Source: Candidatus Borkfalkia avistercoris (GTDB lineage Bacteria; Bacillota; Clostridia; Christensenellales; Borkfalkiaceae). Taken from it: a stretch of DNA of 63,823 nucleotides. The stretch is taken from the NCBI GenBank assembly GCA_019115995.1, contig DXCL01000005.1, forward strand, positions 1-63,823. Reading direction: 5' to 3'. Both the position numbers and the translations under genes were made by a program. Positions 57,153 through 63,823 of the stretch are shown here, in pieces. Below the pieces are notes generated by a model. That model did not search any database, was not told where the DNA came from, and saw only the letters and a list, made by a program, of their open reading frames with translations. Each line of letters begins with the position of its first letter. The first letter of the stretch is position 1.

Positions 57153-57584
57153 TCACAAAATTCTCGGCGAGCAGACGCCTGCGAATTTTCGTGAGTTGAG
57201 GGGAAACCCGAACGGTTTTCCCCTCGCCGCGCGATATTTAAGGGCACGCATAATACGCAATCGCGCGGCTTCACCCTTTCCGTAAGCCAAGGGATTGGCA
57301 AATTGAGTGAAAAAGCAAAAAGTGTCATTTTTGCTTTTTCGCAGAATTATTTAAATAATCACTTGCGTTTCCGAAAATCGCACTTTTCGGAATAAGCCCC
57401 CGATTTGCCGCGACGAGCGGCCTCGGGCAGGAAAGGTGAATTTGCCGCATTTATAATAGTGCAAGCCCTTAAAAAGCGGCAAAGAGGAAAAATCCGAACG
57501 CAGAGCCGTTTGCAAAACGGCGAACGTTGGGGTTTTCCTAAATCTCACGGCGTTTCGCAGTGCCTTTGCACGAGAAACGCGTGA
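57153..57584 (+). repeat. Structured intergenic repeat, copy 3 (complete: inverted module, centre, direct module)
   Basis: This 432-bp element fills most of the ruvC-ruvA gap. The left part is an inverted module: P3 (57153-57195), P2 GAGGGGAAACCCG...TTTTCCCCTC (57199-57226) and P1 (57227-57236 with 57261-57270, loop containing TTAAGGGCAC). The centre has the GGCAAATTGAGTG box (57298-57310), an AAAAAGCAAAAA...TTTTTGCTTTTT hairpin and a TCCGAAAATCGCACTTTTCGGA hairpin. The right part is a direct module: GGAAAGGTGAA (57431-57441), P1 TTTGCCGC...GCGGCAAA, a diverged P2 and P3 TCACG...CGTGA (57545-57584). It ends 12 nt from the ruvC stop codon. Nothing else was seen in 57118-57596. Confidence 0.78.
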
Positions 57585-57596
57585 ACCATTGGCCTT

Positions 57597-58091
57597 CTAT
57601 ATTGAATACAGCCCCGAAAGGCGGGAGGTGTGCGCGTGGCACAGCGCCACCGCCAAAGCGTCCGCCGCGTCGTCGGGGCGGGGTATGCCTTTGAGCCGCA
57701 AAAGATTCGCCGTTACCAGCTGTATCTGTTTTTTGTCCGCGCCGCCGTAGCCGGTGAGAGCCTGTTTGATCTGCATGGGCGTATACTCGAACAGCCTGCC
57801 GCACTTTTTGATGCAGGCAAGCAGCGCCACGCCGCGCGCGTGCGCCACCGCGATGCCCGTGGTGATGTTTTTGCTGAAAAACAGCTCCTCCACGGCTACC
57901 TCGTCGGGCGAAAATTTATCGAGCACTTTATTGACCCCTTCTTCCAGAATAGCCAGGCGCGTGGGAAGGCGCTCCTGCTTGGGCGTGAGCACCACGCCGT
58001 AGTCGACGGCGCGCGCGTTGCCGTTTTTATCCTTTTCCAATACGCCGTAGCCGAGCGTGGCGAGCCCGGGGTCGATCCCTAAAATAATCAA
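57597..58091 (-). CDS. ruvC: Holliday junction resolvase RuvC
   Basis: The 164-residue endonuclease cuts Holliday junctions. It has the RNase-H-like catalytic acids in ILGIDPGLATLGYG, in VAVEELFFSKN, and in GIPRPDDAADALAVALCH. The length is standard. It is the first gene of the minus-strand ruv run and is divergent from argH. Confidence 0.97.
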   Translation of the reverse strand: MIILGIDPGLATLGYGVLEKDKNGNARAVDYGVVLTPKQERLPTRLAILEEGVNKVLDKFSPDEVAVEELFFSKNITTGIAVAHARGVALLACIKKCGRLFEYTPMQIKQALTGYGGADKKQIQLVTANLLRLKGIPRPDDAADALAVALCHAHTSRLSGLYSI

Positions 58092-58118
58092 ATTTGTCTC
58101 TCTTTTTTATAAAATAAC

Positions 58119-58147
58119 TTGAATTTTTTTATGAAATGTATTAGAAT
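58119..58147 (+). promoter_or_regulatory. Promoter and structured leader of argH
   Basis: TTGAAT (58119-58124) and TAGAAT (58142-58147) are 17 bp apart. The leader to the ATG at 58277 is about 120 nt and contains inverted repeats: GGGCG...CGCCC near 58168-58185 and TTTTAAT...ATTAAAA near 58213-58238. A role in regulation is possible but no known riboswitch is recognised. Confidence 0.6.
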
Positions 58148-58276
58148 AGAAGCGATACAGGATAAGGGGCGAGATCAACCGCCCGCGGCGATGCCGTTTC
58201 CTTCTATCTATTTTAAGGTTTTAATCGCAATAAGTCAATTAAAATCGAAGCAAAAAAATTACGGAGAACAGGCAAT

Positions 58277-59659
58277 ATGAAATTGTGGGAAGGAAGATTC
58301 ACCGAACCGAGCGCCAAGAGCGCAGACGACTTCAATCAGTCGCTCTCTTTCGATTACAAGCTGTACTGGCACGACATTCTCGCCAGCATCGCGCACGTTA
58401 AAATGCTGGGGGAAACGCAGATCATTCCCAAAGAAGAGGCAGACGAGATCTGCGATACCCTCGTAAATATCCTCGCGGACATCGAAAAGGGCAATCTGAC
58501 CATCGAGGGCGCGGAGGACATTCATACTTTCGTTGAAAACGAGCTGGTTAAGCGCATCGGCGTCAAGGGCAAAAAGATGCATACCGCCCGCTCCCGCAAC
58601 GACCAGGTTGCGACCGATCTGCGCCTGTACGTAAAGGACAGCATCGTAAACATTTCTAACCACATCAAAACGCTCATCACGACCCTTTTGGACGTTGCCA
58701 ACAACAACGTGCAGTATATCATGCCCGGCTACACGCACATGCGCAAGGCGCAGCCCGTATCGGTGGCGCAGTACGTCAATTCTTACAGCGAAATGTTCCT
58801 GCGCGACCTCGAACGGTTTACCGACTGCTATAAGCGTACCGACGTGATGCCCCTCGGCAGCTGCGCGCTCGCGGGCACGGATTTCCCCATCGACAGGAGA
58901 ATGACGGCTTCTCTGCTCTCCTTCTCCGAAATTTCACAGAACTCCATCGACGCGGTATCCGACAGAGATTTCGTCGCCGAATACATATTCTGCTGTTCGA
59001 CGGTGATGGCGCACCTCTCGCGCTTCTGCGAAGACCTCATCATCTACTCTACCGACGAATTCGGATTCATTGACATTTCCGACGCTTACTCGACGGGCTC
59101 CTCCATCATGCCGCAGAAAAAGAATCCCGATATCCCCGAACTGATCCGCGGCAAAACGGGCAGAGTTTACGGCAGCCTGATGGGGATCCTGACCGTGATC
59201 AAGGGCATTCCCACTTCCTATAACAAAGACCTGCAAGAGGACAAGGAAGCGCTTTTCAACGCGGAAGAGACGGTGCTCAACTGCCTTGCCATCTTCAACG
59301 AGTTGTTGCAGAACATCTCTTTCGACACGAGAAAGATGCGTTTCGCTTCCGCGGGCGGATTTTCCACCGCGACGGACATTGCCGACTATCTCGTGCAGAA
59401 AGGCATGGCGTTCCGCGACGCGCACGCCGTTACGGGGCAGATCGTGCGCCACTGCATCGAAAACAACAAGACGCTCGACAAGCTCGACCTTTTCGTATAC
59501 CAGAGCTTTTCCTCTCTGTTCGACGAAGACATACTTTCCCGCGTACGCGTGAACAAGTCGGTCGAGGCGAGAAAGGTGATCGGCGGGAGCGCGAGGAGCG
59601 CAGTGCGCGAAAATATCCGCTCCATCACGAGAAGGCTCAACAGAATGTTCAAAGAATAA
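58277..59659 (+). CDS. argH: Argininosuccinate lyase
   Basis: The 460-residue enzyme splits argininosuccinate into arginine and fumarate. It has the superfamily signature GSSIMPQKKNPDIPE with the catalytic Ser loop, a TARSRNDQVATDLRLYV stretch and a PGYTHMRKAQPVSVAQY segment. ArgG is not next to it, unlike the common argGH pair. GGAG precedes the ATG. No terminator is obvious between it and the converging TIR gene. Confidence 0.97.
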   Translation: MKLWEGRFTEPSAKSADDFNQSLSFDYKLYWHDILASIAHVKMLGETQIIPKEEADEICDTLVNILADIEKGNLTIEGAEDIHTFVENELVKRIGVKGKKMHTARSRNDQVATDLRLYVKDSIVNISNHIKTLITTLLDVANNNVQYIMPGYTHMRKAQPVSVAQYVNSYSEMFLRDLERFTDCYKRTDVMPLGSCALAGTDFPIDRRMTASLLSFSEISQNSIDAVSDRDFVAEYIFCCSTVMAHLSRFCEDLIIYSTDEFGFIDISDAYSTGSSIMPQKKNPDIPELIRGKTGRVYGSLMGILTVIKGIPTSYNKDLQEDKEALFNAEETVLNCLAIFNELLQNISFDTRKMRFASAGGFSTATDIADYLVQKGMAFRDAHAVTGQIVRHCIENNKTLDKLDLFVYQSFSSLFDEDILSRVRVNKSVEARKVIGGSARSAVRENIRSITRRLNRMFKE

Positions 59660-59741
59660 TAACTTACGGCAAACCCGAAAGGGCGGCGCGTGTACCACGC
59701 GCCGCCCTTTTTATTTCCGCGGAAAGAACCCGTCATCGGTT

Positions 59742-60872
59742 TTATTCAGACCGCAATTCTTCCCCGATCTCGTCCTGAACAGAAAAACGCAGGCCGTTGG
59801 TCCTGCAATAGCGTTCCCCGTAAGAGTCCGCATGCCCGTAAAATTTAATTTCCGTACAAGCCGGAAATGCGTTTTCCGCAATAAATCTTACAGAATAAGG
59901 AAGCGTTATCTCCTTCAAGCCCGCGCATTCGCGCACGGCATGCCGCCCGATATAGACCGCACCCTCCGAAATCACGAGCCGCTCCATTCCCGTTACACCG
60001 TCAAAAGCGTACGGCTCTATATAGCGCAACGAAATCGGCAGAACGCACTCCGTTTCTCCGCATTTCGGAAAAGCCCCGATAAGCGCTTTGCCGCCCTCGA
60101 TGAGAAATCTTCCGTTGAGCCATTCGAACCTCGGGCTGAAACTCTCAACCTCTTCGAGAGCGCGGCACCGAGAAAAGGCCTGCGGCCCGATCTGCGCAAG
60201 CCGTTCGCCGAAAGAGATCTTTTCCAGCGAACAGCAGTTTGCAAAAGCGCGTTCCCCTATCTTTTTTACGTTTTTACCCAATACGGCACGCCGTATATCT
60301 TCTCTCCCCTCAAAGGCGCCCGCGCAAATTTCGGTCACGTCGTCGGGAATAAAAACGGCGCCCTCCGTTACGGGCAATAGATCCGCTTCTTCCCTCCCCA
60401 ACGATCTCGCCGCGGCCGAACGTGAAAAGTCATCTTCCTTACCGCCTTTCTGTACTTTTTTTATGTTATCTCCGCCGAGCAGCTTTGCGTAAAACTCTTC
60501 TTCCGAAAGCTTGTAATAGAACAGCAACTGCGTGTTTTGCAGCTGCATTTCCCAACCAAGCGGCATTTCGAATTCTTCCAGTACGACGCAAATAAGATTT
60601 TTGGATTTCGAAAATGCGAAATTGACCTCGCTCTTACAATAATGCGACTGGATAGACCTGCGAGACAAAAACACGATGACCAGCGCGCTGTTGTATAAAT
60701 GCTTCGCGATGTTTTCAAAAGGATCGTCGCCCGGCATGATACCGGAATCGTACCAGATCCTGTATCCGTTTTCGTGAAGCGTCTCTATGATGCGGGTCAC
60801 GATCTCCTGATTCGCGTGTGCATAGCTGACAAATATATACGGTTCGTTCCCCTCGTACGGCATAAAATTCAT
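59742..60872 (-). CDS. TIR-domain protein with BspA-like leucine-rich repeats (putative immune effector)
   Basis: Residues 1 to about 135 form a TIR domain: YIFVSYAHANQEIVTRII, then GYRIWYDSGIMPGDDPFENI, then a SHYCKSEVNFA helix whose Glu 82 lies where TIR NADases keep their catalytic Glu. A linker follows. From about residue 175 come LRR_5/BspA-type repeats (ICAGAFEGREDIRRAVLG, IGERAFANCCSLEKISFG, IGPQAFSRCRALEEVES, IEPYAFDGVTGMERLVIS). TIR proteins in bacterial defence often cleave NAD or make signal nucleotides. AGAAGGGG lies 8 nt before the ATG, and the NACHT gene ends 5 nt upstream, so the two are one operon. No membrane segment is seen. Confidence 0.88.
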   Translation of the reverse strand: MNFMPYEGNEPYIFVSYAHANQEIVTRIIETLHENGYRIWYDSGIMPGDDPFENIAKHLYNSALVIVFLSRRSIQSHYCKSEVNFAFSKSKNLICVVLEEFEMPLGWEMQLQNTQLLFYYKLSEEEFYAKLLGGDNIKKVQKGGKEDDFSRSAAARSLGREEADLLPVTEGAVFIPDDVTEICAGAFEGREDIRRAVLGKNVKKIGERAFANCCSLEKISFGERLAQIGPQAFSRCRALEEVESFSPRFEWLNGRFLIEGGKALIGAFPKCGETECVLPISLRYIEPYAFDGVTGMERLVISEGAVYIGRHAVRECAGLKEITLPYSVRFIAENAFPACTEIKFYGHADSYGERYCRTNGLRFSVQDEIGEELRSE

Positions 60873-60877
60873 ATGCT

Positions 60878-63076
60878 TTACCCCTTCTGCTGCATATATG
60901 CAAGCAATTGCTCGCGCGTTCTGATCGCCTTGTCCAGAGCTTCCTGTTCATAGCTCGCTTCATTCAGTATGGCGCCCTGCATATTCGCATTTTTCAGATT
61001 TGCCCCGCGCAGATCCGCCGCCAGCATATTCGAATTGATGAGATACGCCCGCAGCAGGTTGCAGCCGCGCAGATTGCCGCCGCTGAGATACGAATTGCTC
61101 AGATTGCACTCGGAAAGATCCGCCTCTTCCAGGCACGCCCCGCGCAGATCCGCTCCCCTCAAATAAGAGCCGTTCAGATCCGCCCGCGCGAGATCCGCGC
61201 AACACAGATCTGCCCGCGCGAGATCGCAGCCCCTCATGCTTACCCCCGACAAATTAGCGTTCGAAAGCCGCGCCCCGACCAGGATATAAAAAGAAAGGTC
61301 GAAATTCGTGAGCTGAATGCCGAAATTGTCATAGGTGCGCAAAAGCTCGTTGAACACTTCCCGCCTGATCCCGCTCAGGCATACGGTCTTTGCCGCAAGC
61401 GCGTTGACCAGATTTATGCAATTTACAAACACGGCTCCCGCCGTCGTCAGAGAACAGCGATCTTCCGAGGCGTATATGCCGTTGTTTTTTACGATTTCGT
61501 CGAAAACAAACTCGATCTGCCCCTCCGTCAGGTACAGATGTTCCTTCTGCGCGATCCAGCCGATGTTTTCCAATTCATATTTTTCCAGCCTGCGCTTCCC
61601 GAGTTTTTTCAAAAATCCGATCAACGCTTCCCGCGAAGAGAGACTTTGCAAAAAAGTATTGACCAGCCCGTAGCCCAAAAAATGCTGATAAAAGCTGCGA
61701 TGCACGAATTCCGCGCCCGCAACGCCCTCGCCGATATGATAAAACTCCACAAAGCTCTGATGATAGGCGTACTTTATTTCCGCTTCTTTGACCTTGCTCC
61801 CCTTGCCCTCGACAAATTCTTCAACGGCAAGCCTTTCGAAAAGACGGTGAATATCCTTCGGCCTTTCCGCATTTACTATATCCTTGAACAGACGTTCAAA
61901 CAGAAAGACCCTGTTTTTAATATTGTCGTTCACGCCGTGCGCTACGATCATTTCAAATAGCAGGGGCGTTTCCATCAATTTAGACAATTCCGCGAAAGCG
62001 GAACGGATCGACAGCAGCGTCTGTTCGGAAAACTCCCTGTCTCCTGACAAGCCCGCGTATTTTAATATCCACTTTTTCTGATCGGAAAAAGACAAGCCGG
62101 ATATTTTTATCTTTTCGTAGCCGATCAGCCTGTCTTCTATCCCCTGCGGTCTCGACGTGATCAGGAGTTTGCAATTTTTCGCTATATCGGAAAGTTCTTC
62201 TTCGAGTTCGTTGATAAATTCCGAAAGGTTATACGATTTTGCCGTGAGTTCCCCCACAACTTCGTCCAATCCGTCCAGGATCAGCAGTCCGCCGCCGAGC
62301 ATTTCGCCGTTCAGCCCATACGCCTCCAAAAAATCGCGTACGCGCAGCCTGAACCCGAAAAACATAGACGGCAAAACATCTGCCAATTTAAACAGAAAAA
62401 CCTTCTTGTCCTCAAAAAAAGATTTGCAGAAATAAGATCTTACAAACGTACTTTTTCCCTGCCCCGCCTCGCCGAACAAGAGCATGACGTTCGCAGTACC
62501 CCTTTCCCGGACAAATTCGTCTATCTCTTCTTCCAGATAAAAGCTCGTTTCATTGACGCGGCCCATATATCTGCCCCTGAGCGGTATATACAGATCTCTT
62601 TTCGATATACCCGTTACAACGCTCAGTCCGTCGTATTTTTCCGCAAAAGCATAATACTGTTCCGCAAATTTATCATTTTGCAGCAAAGCAAGCTTTTGCG
62701 CCGCCCTCCTCCTGAAAGCGCAATCGGGCAAAGCTTCCGCCACGCCGCTCTCCGTCAGGACGCAGGCGGTCTCCTTTTTCAGGCTCAATTCACTGAACAG
62801 CAGCTTCAAAAAAACTTCCGCCGCGCCGCCTTCCGCGCGCCCTGCTCCGGACTCAATTTCTTCCGCCTTTGTAAAATCGCACGGTTCCAGGTGTTTGAGA
62901 AATAACGCATGCAGGGCTTCGATCGTATCTGCGTCGCTCCCGCCCGTTACTTCCTTCGTATCCAGCAATTCCAAAAAAGCGCGTTCATAAGCCGAAATAC
63001 TCTCGCGATAATATTTCGGCTCCCTTTCCTTTATTGTTTTATAAATTTGGATAATGCAATCGAAGACCCGACCCAT
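60878..63076 (-). CDS. NACHT-type STAND NTPase with C-terminal pentapeptide repeats (putative NLR-like sensor)
   Basis: The 732-residue protein has an N-terminal helical region (1 to about 190), and then an NTPase core with Walker A GEAGQGKST (202-210), Walker B GLLILDGLDEV (263-273, D-G-x-D-E as in NACHT) and sensor-like LLITSRPQG (304-312). A helical middle (about 320-590) follows. The C-terminus is about 20 pentapeptide repeats from about 600 to 705 (GCDLARADLCCADLARADLN...). NACHT proteins with repeat-type ends act as phage sensors in bacteria. The pentapeptide domain replaces the LRR or TPR end seen elsewhere. The ATG at 63076 has AAAGG 9 nt upstream. The TIR gene follows after 5 nt. Confidence 0.88.
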   Translation of the reverse strand: MGRVFDCIIQIYKTIKEREPKYYRESISAYERAFLELLDTKEVTGGSDADTIEALHALFLKHLEPCDFTKAEEIESGAGRAEGGAAEVFLKLLFSELSLKKETACVLTESGVAEALPDCAFRRRAAQKLALLQNDKFAEQYYAFAEKYDGLSVVTGISKRDLYIPLRGRYMGRVNETSFYLEEEIDEFVRERGTANVMLLFGEAGQGKSTFVRSYFCKSFFEDKKVFLFKLADVLPSMFFGFRLRVRDFLEAYGLNGEMLGGGLLILDGLDEVVGELTAKSYNLSEFINELEEELSDIAKNCKLLITSRPQGIEDRLIGYEKIKISGLSFSDQKKWILKYAGLSGDREFSEQTLLSIRSAFAELSKLMETPLLFEMIVAHGVNDNIKNRVFLFERLFKDIVNAERPKDIHRLFERLAVEEFVEGKGSKVKEAEIKYAYHQSFVEFYHIGEGVAGAEFVHRSFYQHFLGYGLVNTFLQSLSSREALIGFLKKLGKRRLEKYELENIGWIAQKEHLYLTEGQIEFVFDEIVKNNGIYASEDRCSLTTAGAVFVNCINLVNALAAKTVCLSGIRREVFNELLRTYDNFGIQLTNFDLSFYILVGARLSNANLSGVSMRGCDLARADLCCADLARADLNGSYLRGADLRGACLEEADLSECNLSNSYLSGGNLRGCNLLRAYLINSNMLAADLRGANLKNANMQGAILNEASYEQEALDKAIRTREQLLAYMQQKG

Positions 63077-63110
63077 GGCAAAACACCTTTCCACTCGTAA
63101 ATTGATCGCT

Positions 63111-63332
63111 TTATTCTCCGGCTTTCATGATTACAATTTTACATTTATTGCAGTAATATGCCTGCGTCTGCGTACCGTTGATAAACCCCTTGTCCGCAAT
63201 AAAAAAGCCGTGCTCCGTAACGTTACGCCTTGCCATATTCGCTTCATATCCGTTCTTGATCCAGTACAAATCATACCCCGTAGACTTTACGAAGCCCTGT
63301 TCCATTCCGGCTTTACAATAAGGACATTCCAT
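63111..63332 (-). CDS. Small zinc-ribbon protein
   Basis: The 73-residue protein has CPYC near its start (MECPYCKAGMEQGF) and CNKC near its end (AYYCNKCKIVI), enough for one zinc ribbon. It resembles small DUF6487-like zinc-ribbon proteins of Clostridia. The start at 63332 follows GGAGGG, while an in-frame GTG lies 6 nt upstream. It ends 34 nt before the NACHT start on the same strand, so it may be the first gene of the defence operon or an unrelated neighbour. Confidence 0.7.
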   Translation of the reverse strand: MECPYCKAGMEQGFVKSTGYDLYWIKNGYEANMARRNVTEHGFFIADKGFINGTQTQAYYCNKCKIVIMKAGE

Positions 63333-63516
63333 GCGCACCCTCCATCGATCAGCTACGATTTTTGTTTATTATACCATAAAAAATTTATTTCCGCAATACA
63401 TTTACAAATTTTTAGCGCACAAAAACATATAAAATGCGGCGTTTTGTTTCGTGCAAACCGCATGCAAACGCGCCGCATCCGGAAGAAAGATGTTTGGAGT
63501 GCATTGCAAAAAGAGG

Positions 63517-63545
63517 TTGACCCTCTCAAAAAAAACTGTTACAAT
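63517..63545 (+). promoter_or_regulatory. Promoter of the truncated ogt
   Basis: TTGACC (63517-63522) and TACAAT (63540-63545) are 17 bp apart, 21 bp before the ATG. Confidence 0.72.
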
Positions 63546-63566
63546 ATAACAAAAAAGGAAACTGCC

Positions 63567-63788
63567 ATGCGATACGTCTGCGCATATTCTTCCCCTCTCG
63601 GCGAAATGACGATGGAGAGCGACGGAAAATTTCTCACGGGGCTCTGGTTTGACGGACAAAAATACTTCGGCGGCGCTTATAAAGGCGCGCGGGAAAGCGC
63701 AATTCCCATAGGGAATAAAATCAAAATAAAATTCATAAAGGAATTGCACTTTCAAGCGAGAAAAAGAGCGATCTTTCGGAAACGATAG
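63567..63788 (+). pseudogene. ogt: Truncated methylated-DNA--protein-cysteine methyltransferase (ogt)
   Basis: The first 40 residues (MRYVCAYSSPLGEMTMESDG, then LTGLWFDGQKYFGGAYKGA) match the N-terminal domain of O6-alkylguanine-DNA alkyltransferase. After that the homology stops and the frame runs out as a basic tail (KIKIKFIKELHFQARKRAIF) of 73 residues in total. The active-site PCHR motif and helix-turn-helix of the second domain are absent, so it cannot repair DNA. Promoter, ribosome-binding site (AAGGAA) and terminator remain, which suggests a recent internal deletion. Confidence 0.8.
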
Positions 63789-63800
63789 ATCGCTTTTTTT
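63766..63800 (+). terminator. Intrinsic terminator after truncated ogt
   Basis: AGCGATCT-TTCGGAAACGAT-AGATCGCT is followed by TTTTTTT. It overlaps the last codons of the truncated gene. Confidence 0.8.
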
Positions 63801-63823
63801 GTGAGAGATTTTCAAAAATTCTA

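Noticed and set aside
57153-57584. A CRISPR array or an rRNA-like structure in the ruvC-ruvA gap
   Set aside because: There are no regularly spaced direct repeats with unique spacers. The signal is inverted-repeat modules found at two other places.
63402-63815. A 137-residue minus-strand frame at the window end
   Set aside because: It runs across the ogt promoter and the truncated gene, with no motif.

Overview
The window looks like a chromosomal segment of an uncultured Clostridia-type Firmicute, probably a gut anaerobe with mid-range GC. The evidence is the SCIFF peptide with its radical-SAM maturase, HemZ, the TIGR04086-yajC-tgt-queA-ruvBAC and secDF-recJ-relA neighbourhoods, a PerR/rubrerythrin/high-molecular-weight rubredoxin group, and sigma-A-like promoters with 17-bp spacers. 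I could not run a search, so the placement rests on remembered family features and gene order. No tRNA, rRNA, CRISPR array or replication origin was seen.

Layout. 1-305: a structured intergenic repeat. 306-6911: a DUF1385-PrmC fusion, rpmE, a zinc-poor alcohol dehydrogenase homologue, cardiolipin synthase, a Cof-type phosphatase and a chimeric hydrolase remnant. 6877-9254: a cell-surface beta-helix/Ig protein and an AT-rich gene remnant. 9255-20882, nearly all on the minus strand: the glycolysis, secretion and ribosome-rescue block pgk-tpiA-gpmI-secG-rnr-GNAT-smpB-metY-lipoprotein-metA-ssrA, interrupted by two plus-strand XRE regulators. 21007-24456: trmL, a candidate small RNA and valS. 24654-27300: an ABC importer of the SsuA/TauA/ThiY type. 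27321-31977: a YkvI-like transporter, gapA, an M29 aminopeptidase and fba. 32097-34616: an ATC-hydrolase-like protein and the peroxide-response group perR-rbr-hrb. 34766-36726: a self-regulated XRE gene, a chloramphenicol acetyltransferase homologue, an amidase-domain protein and a lipoprotein. 36870-58091: a long minus-strand housekeeping block, read in transcription order as ruvC, ruvA, ruvB, GNAT, queA, tgt, yajC, TIGR04086, scfA, scfB, gamma-carbonic-anhydrase-like, secD, secF, recJ, relA, MBL hydrolase, hemZ, rpsO, pnp. 58277-59659: argH. 59742-63332: a probable NLR-type immune module. 63517-63799: a truncated ogt.

How the genes work together. Gap, Pgk, TpiA, GpmI and Fba cover the middle of glycolysis. 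MetA, with Glu at position 111, and MetY make homocysteine by direct sulfhydrylation of O-acetylhomoserine. SmpB, ssrA and RNase R form the trans-translation and RNA-decay set. SecG, YajC, SecD and SecF serve protein export. RuvABC and RecJ serve recombination, and QueA and Tgt serve queuosine synthesis.

Two things stand out. First, a tightly spaced operon encodes a NACHT-type NTPase with pentapeptide repeats and, 5 nt later, a TIR protein with leucine-rich repeats; a zinc-ribbon gene lies just upstream. It resembles a split bacterial NLR defence system. Second, a structured repeat family occurs at three intergenic sites (1-301, 33838-33959, 57153-57584). It has a conserved module of three stem-loops with a possible pseudoknot, and the complete copy is arranged as inverted module, centre, direct module.
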